Source: Cercis canadensis
Taxonomy: Eukaryota; Streptophyta; Magnoliopsida; Fabales; Fabaceae
Assembly (NCBI GenBank): GCA_003255065.1
Contig: QAOA01003162.1
Location: 1-64,000 of the forward strand
DNA length: 64,000 nucleotides
Direction of reading: 5' to 3'
Below, in pieces: positions 58,031 through 64,000 of the stretch. The notes beneath the pieces are model-generated. The model saw only the letters and a list, made by a program, of their open reading frames with translations, made no database searches and had not been told where the DNA came from. Made by a program: the position numbers and the translations under genes. The number at the start of each line of letters is the position of its first letter. Position 1 is the first letter of the stretch.

Positions 58031-59706
58031 TAAGGATGTTTCTTCTCTCTCTTTTATTTTACTTGTCCTTTTCGATTGGTGATAATTGTTAAGCTTTTAC
58101 ATTGAGGACACTGTAAAAATTTAAGTGTAGGGGAGAGATTAGCCTACTGTGCTATTTTTATGGTTTATGTTTTCTTTTAGGTTTGCTATTTTTTGTTTTA
58201 TTTTTAGAATTTTCTAGTTCTTTCCAATTAATTTAAGAGTTGTGAAGAGAATAGTTTGAAGCAATTTTGATTCTAAAGTGCTACAACATGAGTGGACAAT
58301 TATCTTGCTTCTTAGATTTAAGTGATATGGCAACAAAATTTGATTTGGATGAGTTGATTCTTGGTAGTCTTATAAGCTGTGAGGATTTGAGCCATATGTT
58401 ATGATTCTTTCTTATGTGTTTTCATCTATCAATTTGATACTCTAGAACTTGTTCTGTTTCTTAGTTGAGATTACATTTGCACATGAATGCATAAAAGTGA
58501 TTAAGGCATTCCTTTCTTTGAGAAGCTACTAGTCATTCTTTGAGAAGCTACTAGACCAAATAGCTAACCTTGATTTTATACTTTGATTACCCCTTTTTGA
58601 GCCTAATGATCCTTTCTTTCATGTGTAGCTCATTGCAAGCCTAAGTGTAAAATCATGTCCTACCCAACCCTTAGGAATTGCAGAGCATTGCATTGAATAA
58701 AAAAGGAGTAAATTCTTACAAAAACAAAGCATCAAGTTGTGGCTGATTGGTTGTGGCTGAAATTGTTAAGTGTTATGTTTCAAAAAAAAATGAAAAAAAA
58801 AAAATAGCAGCAACAAAAGAATAAAGTTGTTTTGGGAAAAGAAGAAAAAAAAAATGAGTTGAAGCCCAAAGTCAAGATGCATAAAGTACTATTGATTACC
58901 CCTTTTTGAGCCTAATGATCCTTTCTTTCACGTGTAGTTCATTGCAAGCCTAAGTGTAAAACCATGTCCTACCCAACCCTTAGGAATTGCAGAGCATTGC
59001 ATTGAATAAAAAGGGAGTAAATTCTTACAAAAACAAAGTATCAAGTTGTGGCTGATTGGTTGTGGCTGAAATTGTTAAGTGTTATGCTTCAAAAAAAAAA
59101 TGAAAAAAAATACAGCAGCAACAAGAGAATAAAGTTGTTTTGGGAAAAGAAAAAAATGAGTTGAAGCCCAAAGTCAAGATGCATAAAGTACTTGAATTTC
59201 TCCATAATTAGATGCTCTTTGTGATTCTTTGGGTGCTCTAGCCATTTTTCCATATTATTGCCATCCCTTTACCTTTCCCCATTATTTATTGCCATCCCTT
59301 TACCTTTTCCCATTACAACCCTTTAAAAGTCCTTTTGATTTGTGTTATGCATGTGACATAGGTAGGGGAGATTGAGAATATGAACAAGCTTATAGTAGTG
59401 TGATTTTTGATAGGATGATTTGAGCGAAACACTTACCTTAGACACTTGAGGGAATTGAGAGCATTGATTTATCTTGTGAGAGGCTATTTACTGTGACTCA
59501 TTCCTATTAAAAGAAATTGCCATGTTATGTGTTCTCTAGTTGACAAGAGATATTGTTCCATGAGTGTTGCTATTCTTTAAGTTTGAATTGTTTTGTTACC
59601 TTAATCTTTGCATTCTTGATTTGATTGGAGAGCTGTTTTCTTATTCTAGTTTGTTTGTTTCTGGTGATTTTGCCCAGGAGTGCAAAAAGCTAAGTGTGGG
59701 AGAATT
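58031..59706 (+). other. 3' UTR of NA2 with duplications and polypurine tract
   Basis: Matches NA1's 3' UTR but holds a 309-bp tandem duplication (58583-58891 and 58892-59190), a short duplication of GAGAAGCTACTAG near 58520-58555 and another of CCATCCCTTTACC near 59264-59305. The first polypurine motif is mutated (AAGTGTAGGGGAGAG, 58123-58137); the LTR-proximal one is at 59691-59706. Confidence 0.85.
58583..59190. repeat. 309-bp tandem duplication in NA2 3' UTR
   Basis: TTGATTACCCCTTTTTGAGC begins both copies (58583 and 58892); NA1 and D have one. Confidence 0.9.
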
Positions 59707-61011
59707 TGATAACACATTATTTTACACTATTTGTTTCTCTTATACTTAGTCTTTTAATGTGTGTTTCTAGTGATTTTTATGGCCTTTAGACATATTTTGT
59801 AGATTTGGATTTGTTGGTGCTTATAGATTTTAATTGCTTAACTATTGAATTCTGACACTGCTTACATTTTTCACCATATCTTTGGCTACAGATGTCTAAT
59901 TGAGGGGATTATAGTTTTGTTGGAATGCTGACAGAAAATTATACATTTCATATGCAGAGCCCAGAAGCTGATTCTTGCGTCTGGACAACTGAAATTTGCG
60001 TGCAAGCAGTCCAGATTTTCTGCATCCTCCCAGCATTGACTGATTCCTTTCCTTAGGCCTGCCTATTGGACCAGAGCATGTTTATTTGGGCCAACATCTG
60101 CTTATTGGGCCAACATACATGACACTAGGGCTTGATCACGTTTTTACCATTAATAATTTAGGACACTAGGTTTATTTTGTAATTAGGAAACCTAGAGGAG
60201 GCAGCCAGCTAGTATTTATTCTCAACTTGTTGAGGAAAATAAACGAACCAGAAGATATACAAAATTACCTTGAGCAGCTGCTGCTTCCTGTTTTCTGAGT
60301 TCATTTTTCTACTTTTGCCTTTTGTTTAAGCCTTTCAAGGAGGGCTAAGTTCGTTTGTAATCAATTCAAGAGGAGCCAAACTTAATAATCTAGAGTTCCT
60401 GTGCTTCAACCAGGTTTGATTTAATTTAATTTGAATTATAGCTTCTTCCCTTCTTCATGTGATTGAATGGTACTTTGATTGCATGTTTTGTATGAATTTA
60501 AATTGGTTGATTAGATTCATAACAGTAATCAGATTGATAATCATACTTTAAAGGTCTTTAATATATGGTTAACTTGGATAATTCGGTTATTAAATTAATC
60601 TGGACTTAGTGATATAGAGCGGTTGCCTAGAGTCTTAATTCCATGATTAATTGAATCCTGATTGGTAAATCAGTAGGAATTCTAAGTGTTACTGTTAGGG
60701 GTTCCAAGTAACATTTAACCAAGAATTAAATCAGATCTAGGTTATCTTTAGTGAACAAGGATGGATTAAGGTTTTGTTGCTTGCTTGAGTTGATTGCGTT
60801 TTCTCTTATTTGATAAATTCAGTTTACTGCTTTCTAGATTCTTAACATTCTGCATTCAACACAAACCCCCCCCCCCCTTTTATTCTGTTCTTGCTTAAGT
60901 CTTATTAGATTAATTGTTCTGGTGAATCCTTGGGAGACGACACTGGTTGCATCCTATACTACAATTTAGTTGCAATTAGTAGTTTAATTTTGTACGGTTC
61001 GGCACCCGTCA
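59707..61011 (+). repeat. LTR4 of the array
   Basis: 1305 bp, TG...CA ends, clearly more diverged from LTR1-LTR3 than these are from each other; for example the first GCCCAGCA repeat is lost and a C run is expanded near 60866. It abuts RT of element G. Confidence 0.95.
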
Positions 61012-61540
61012 GAGTGCTAAAAAATCAAATAGGAAGGAACGTCGAGCTCTAAGTGGATGACATGCTCGTCAAATCTTGCTTCAAAGAGGACCATTTAGCC
61101 GACCTCGAAAAGACTTTCACCGAGCTCAAGAAACACAACATGCACCTGGACCTTTCTAAATGCCCATCCAGAGTAGAGGCAGAAAAATCACTGGGATTCT
61201 TGCTCACACACAGGGGAATCGAAGCTAACCCGGACAAGTGTGAAGCCATGATGAAAATGGAAGCACCAAAGACAACAAGAGAGGTCCAAAGGCTAATTGG
61301 AAGGATCGCAACCCTTTTTCGCTTTATGTTCAGATCGGCAGACAAAGCTCTCATTTTTTTCAAAACATTGAAAAAATTCAAAAACTTCGAATGGACCCTA
61401 GAATGCCAACAAGTATTTGACCATTTAAAACAATACATGACATCACTCATAATACTTTCCAGGCCAAAACAAGCAAAAACACTATACATATACCTTGCCA
61501 CCAGCGACCGAGCCGTCAGCTCTACCCTTGTCTGAGAAAA
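61012..61540 (+). pseudogene. RT fragment of element G
   Basis: Begins VLKNQIGRNVEL, a TAG where Tyr is usual, then VDDMLVKS at about 61055-61080, LGFLLTHRGIEANPDKCEAM and EVQRLIGRIATLFRFM, ending near LATSDRAVSSTLV. The thumb region and the start of RNase H are included. Cut at the 5' side by LTR4. Confidence 0.85.
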
Positions 61541-62439
61541 GAACAAAACCTAATTCCCCATATACTACACTAGCCATACCTTTCAGGCCTTCGAGCTCTG
61601 ATACCACAAAATTGAAAAATTAGCTTATGCCTTCCTCCTCTCAGCCCGTCACCCAAGACCATACTTTAAGAACCATCACATAACAGTTAGAATCGACCAA
61701 CCCATACGACAAGTCATACAAAAATCCGACCTCACAGTAGGCCAAATGCTTGGTTAGTTTGTAGAGCTATCTAAGCACTCCCTTTCATATGAACCTCAGG
61801 GACTAATCAAGGCCTAAGCCTCAATCAACTTTGTCGTAGAACTCACCAGAGCATAAGGACTAAATATGGATGAGCAAAACCATTGGACATTGTCAGTAGA
61901 CAGATCCTCAAACATAAAAAAAGAGGAGTAAGGATAATCATTGAAAGGCCAGAAAGAATAACAATCGAGAAATTCCTGCGCTTCAAGTTCTAGGCCTCCA
62001 ACAACTAAGCAGAATACCAAGCTCTCATAACCTGCCCCTATATAGTCTTAGAGCTCGGCGCCTACCTACTTAAAGTCTTCAACAATTCACAATTGATAAC
62101 CAACCAAGTGAATGGAGATTACCAAGCAAAAGACTCACAAATGGTCAATACCTTAACAAAGTCAAAAACTTCATCTCCAACCTCACATACTTTAAAATCT
62201 AACACATCCTAAGAAACTAAAACTTCAGAGCCGACCTCCTCTCCAAGCTCCCTAAAAATAAAAGACCTAGAAATAACTAAATAGTAATATAAGAAACACT
62301 CCTCAGACTAAGCATTGAACCGGAAAACATACCCAACATAGAAAATGAACTCCCAACTTGGATCACCCCAATAAAACACTATCACAAAATTGGAGACCTA
62401 TCAAATGACAAGGTAGTAGCTCGGAAGCTCTAACATATG
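61541..62439 (+). pseudogene. RNase H and second (archaeal-type) RNase H-like region of element G
   Basis: RNase H continues with YHKIEKLAYAFLLSARHPRPYF (about 61600-61665, one shift). A second domain follows: WTLSVDRSSN (61885-61915) where the usual first catalytic Asp sits in a DGSS-like motif, IERPERITIEKFLRFKF and AEYQALI (about 61940-62025). Tat elements are known to carry such an added RNase H. Many stops; not functional. Confidence 0.6.
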
Positions 62440-63522
62440 ACCAGCAACTATTACCTAAAAGAATAAGTACTTTACAAATGAGGCTATTACACCCTACTCC
62501 TAAAATGCCTACCACTGGACCAATCTCAATACATTCTCTAGGAGATCCACGAAGGCATATGCATCCATCATATTAAAGCATGATCACTGGCAGCTAGGAC
62601 CCTCTGGGTTGGGTATTACTGGCTGACCTTGAAGGCCAACTCTACGGACCTTGTGAAAAACTGCAACAAATGTCAAAGATTTGAGCACATTCACTTGGCA
62701 CTACCCTCCGACCTCCACATGATGGTTGAACCATGGCCATCTTGTAGATGGGGACTAGACCTCCTAGGTCCTTTTCCAATGGTGGTTGGACAAAAGAAAT
62801 TTTTCATAGTTGTAGTTGACTACTTTTCTAATTGGATTAAAGCCAAGCCTTTGGCCAACATCATAGCAAAACATGCTAATAAATTTGTTGAAACTTTCAT
62901 TTTCTATAGGTTCAGAATCACACACACAATAACAACTAACAAAGGGAACCAGTTCGTGAACTCCGAGATTTGAAAATTTTGTGCCGACCTCTGTATCCAA
63001 CTGCACTTCACATCAGTTGAACACCCTCAAGCAAATGGCTAAGTGGAAGTGGCAAATTGGATAATACTAGAAGGAATAAAGAAGAGGCTAGACCAAACCA
63101 AAGGAAAATGGATTGAAAAACTTCCATGGGTACTGTGGTCTTATAGAACCAACCCCCAGACCACTACTAGGGACTCACTTTACAAGCTAACCTATGGAGT
63201 TGAAGCCATGATATCGGTCGAGATCAATGAACCAAGTGGGATGAGAGAACATCAAGAGCAAATTCAGGTAAACTTAGACTTGCCAGAAGAAGAAAGAGAA
63301 AAAGTATGCCTCAGAATGGTAGCATATAAACAAAGGATTGCCAAATACTACAATACAAAAGTCAGACACAAAGAATTTCAACAAGGCAACCTCATCCTTA
63401 GAAAACCAAACGTCATTAAGGAGCACCTAAATGAAGGGATGCTCACGCCTAACTGGAAAGGCCCATACCGAGTTCAAAAGGTGCTAGAAAAGAGAGTTTA
63501 TAAACTTATAACCATAGAATGA
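62440..63522 (+). pseudogene. Integrase of element G
   Basis: Zinc finger HEGICIHHI...CNKCQRF (62549-62680), core WGLDLLGPFP (about 62755; first Asp kept), TTNKGNQF (about 62935; the usual TDNG is TNKG, so the second catalytic Asp is Asn), HPQANG then a TAG and VEVANWIILEG (63020-63075; Glu kept), C-terminal part to WKGPYRVQKVLEKRVYKL. Stops at about 62973 and 63042. The last 480 bases form one open frame. Confidence 0.82.
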
Positions 63523-63619
63523 AATCTATTCCCCAGAACTTGGAATGTAACATGTTTGAAAATATACAATTGTGAAATACATTTTGTCTTCTTAAGGTCC
63601 GAACCCTAAACCCCAAAAA

Positions 63620-63922
63620 GGACCAATGTCCTTCAAGCTAGTAAATACCGAGCTCAAATAAAGGCTAACACCCCCAAAAGGATCAATATCCTTCAAGCTT
63701 GTAAATACCAAGCTCAAATAAAGGCCAATGGCACAATAAAGGATCAATATCCTTCATGTTGGTAAATACCAAGCTCAAATAAAGGCCAACACCCCTACAA
63801 AGGACCAATGTCTTTCAAGCTGGTAAATACTGAGTTGAAACAAGGGCCAATACCCCTAAAAGGACCAATGTCCTTCATACCAGTAAACATTGAGCTTAAA
63901 CAAGGGCCAACACACCAAAAAG
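63620..63922 (+). repeat. About five tandem copies of a 60-61 bp unit in the 3' region of element G
   Basis: Units start GGACCAATGTCC or GGATCAATATCC at 63620, 63680, 63741, 63802 and 63862, each followed by TTCAAGC-GGTAAATAC and GAGCTCAAATAAAGGCCAA-like blocks. A partial sixth copy follows. Located between integrase and the (absent) 3' LTR. Confidence 0.9.
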
Positions 63923-64000
63923 AACCGACCAACATCCTTTGAACAAATAAGTCTTAATCTCAAACGTACAACGAGCTCAAAATTAACTAGATGATGCTAA

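Larger units (their letters stand above)
55184..59706 (+). mobile_element. NA2: second copy of the non-autonomous element
   Basis: Same architecture as NA1: primer site TGGCGCCGTTGCCGGGGA (55190-55207), leader with duplicated stem-loop, 20-codon ORF, chimeric ORF, D-like 3' UTR and polypurine tract (59691-59706). It carries extra local duplications of 41, about 25, 309 and about 30 bp, and a diverged LTR4, so it is older than D. Confidence 0.88.
39207..61011 (+). mobile_element. Shared-LTR array LTR1-NA1-LTR2-D-LTR3-NA2-LTR4
   Basis: Four LTRs of one family in the same orientation alternate with three internal regions, each starting with a tRNA-Asp primer site and ending in a polypurine tract. 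No spacer or target duplication exists between units. The outer flanks are AATAC (element E integrase) and GAGTG (element G RT), so the array ends do not share a target site. This is a recombination product, not three independent insertions. Confidence 0.92.
61012..64000 (+). mobile_element. Element G: truncated Tat-type Ty3 retrotransposon
   Basis: Only the part from mid-RT onward is present: RT, RNase H, a second RNase H-like region, integrase, then a tandem-repeat-bearing 3' region that runs off the window. RT motif VDDMLVKS and QIGRN, an extra RNase H and 3' repeats are typical of the Tat lineage (Tat/Ogre/Retand). Its 5' part is not in the window. Confidence 0.82.

Noticed and set aside
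61012..61016. GAGTG as target duplication of the whole array
   Set aside because: The left flank of LTR1 is AATAC, so the two ends do not match.
1..64000. CRISPR array, bacterial operon or host protein-coding gene
   Set aside because: No spaced repeats of that type; every recognisable coding segment belongs to a transposable element.

Overview
The window is AT-rich plant nuclear DNA, most likely from a dicot. Nearly all of it is nested LTR retrotransposons. No ordinary host gene, rRNA, tRNA gene or CRISPR array is visible. The plant assignment rests on Athila-type Ty3 elements with tRNA-Asp primer sites, a Sirevirus (Ty1/copia), a Tat-type Ty3 element and a CACTA transposon end. The species cannot be named from the sequence. 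Labels A to G, S, NA1 and NA2 below are mine.

Left part (1-13.1 kb): bases 1-46 are the 3' end of a + strand LTR (F) that cut into the pol of an Athila-like element A (minus, 47-5431). A itself sits in the RT of an older related element B (minus, 5432-10596). B's 5' LTR abuts a CACTA remnant (10597-11624). Then come about 1.5 kb of decayed non-coding DNA.

Middle part (13.1-39.2 kb): a decayed + strand Ty3 element E (LTR, gag, PR, RT, RH, start of IN) is split inside integrase by a Sirevirus S (17198-39015, minus; target duplication CAATC). S is in turn split in its own integrase by C (+, 23190-33904, B family; target duplication AGGAG). S also carries a solo LTR of the A/D family in its gag (35598-36787) and a decayed env-like ORF downstream of pol. 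E's integrase resumes at 39021 and is cut at 39206.

Right part (39.2-64 kb): a tandem array, LTR1-NA1-LTR2-D-LTR3-NA2-LTR4, in which neighbouring elements share one LTR. D (44763-55183) looks intact, with a single 1824-residue gag-pol ORF and nearly identical LTRs, so it is the candidate autonomous member. NA1 and NA2 are copies of a non-autonomous family: gag start, protease and pol are gone, and a 575-codon ORF (open in NA1, frameshifted near its start in NA2) joins a gag remnant to about 300 residues I do not recognise, ending in a hydrophobic segment. Beyond LTR4 lies a truncated Tat-type element G with RT, two RNase H-like regions, integrase and a 60-bp tandem repeat in its 3' region.

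How they fit together: D could supply Gag and Pol, and the NA copies keep the LTRs, primer site, polypurine tract and a leader stem-loop that they would need to be mobilised in trans. That leader stem-loop is conserved by covariation in A, B, C, D, NA1 and NA2, and is independently duplicated in both NA copies. Three single-N positions (13406, 24205, 31645) each sit between near-identical direct copies and look like assembly joins.
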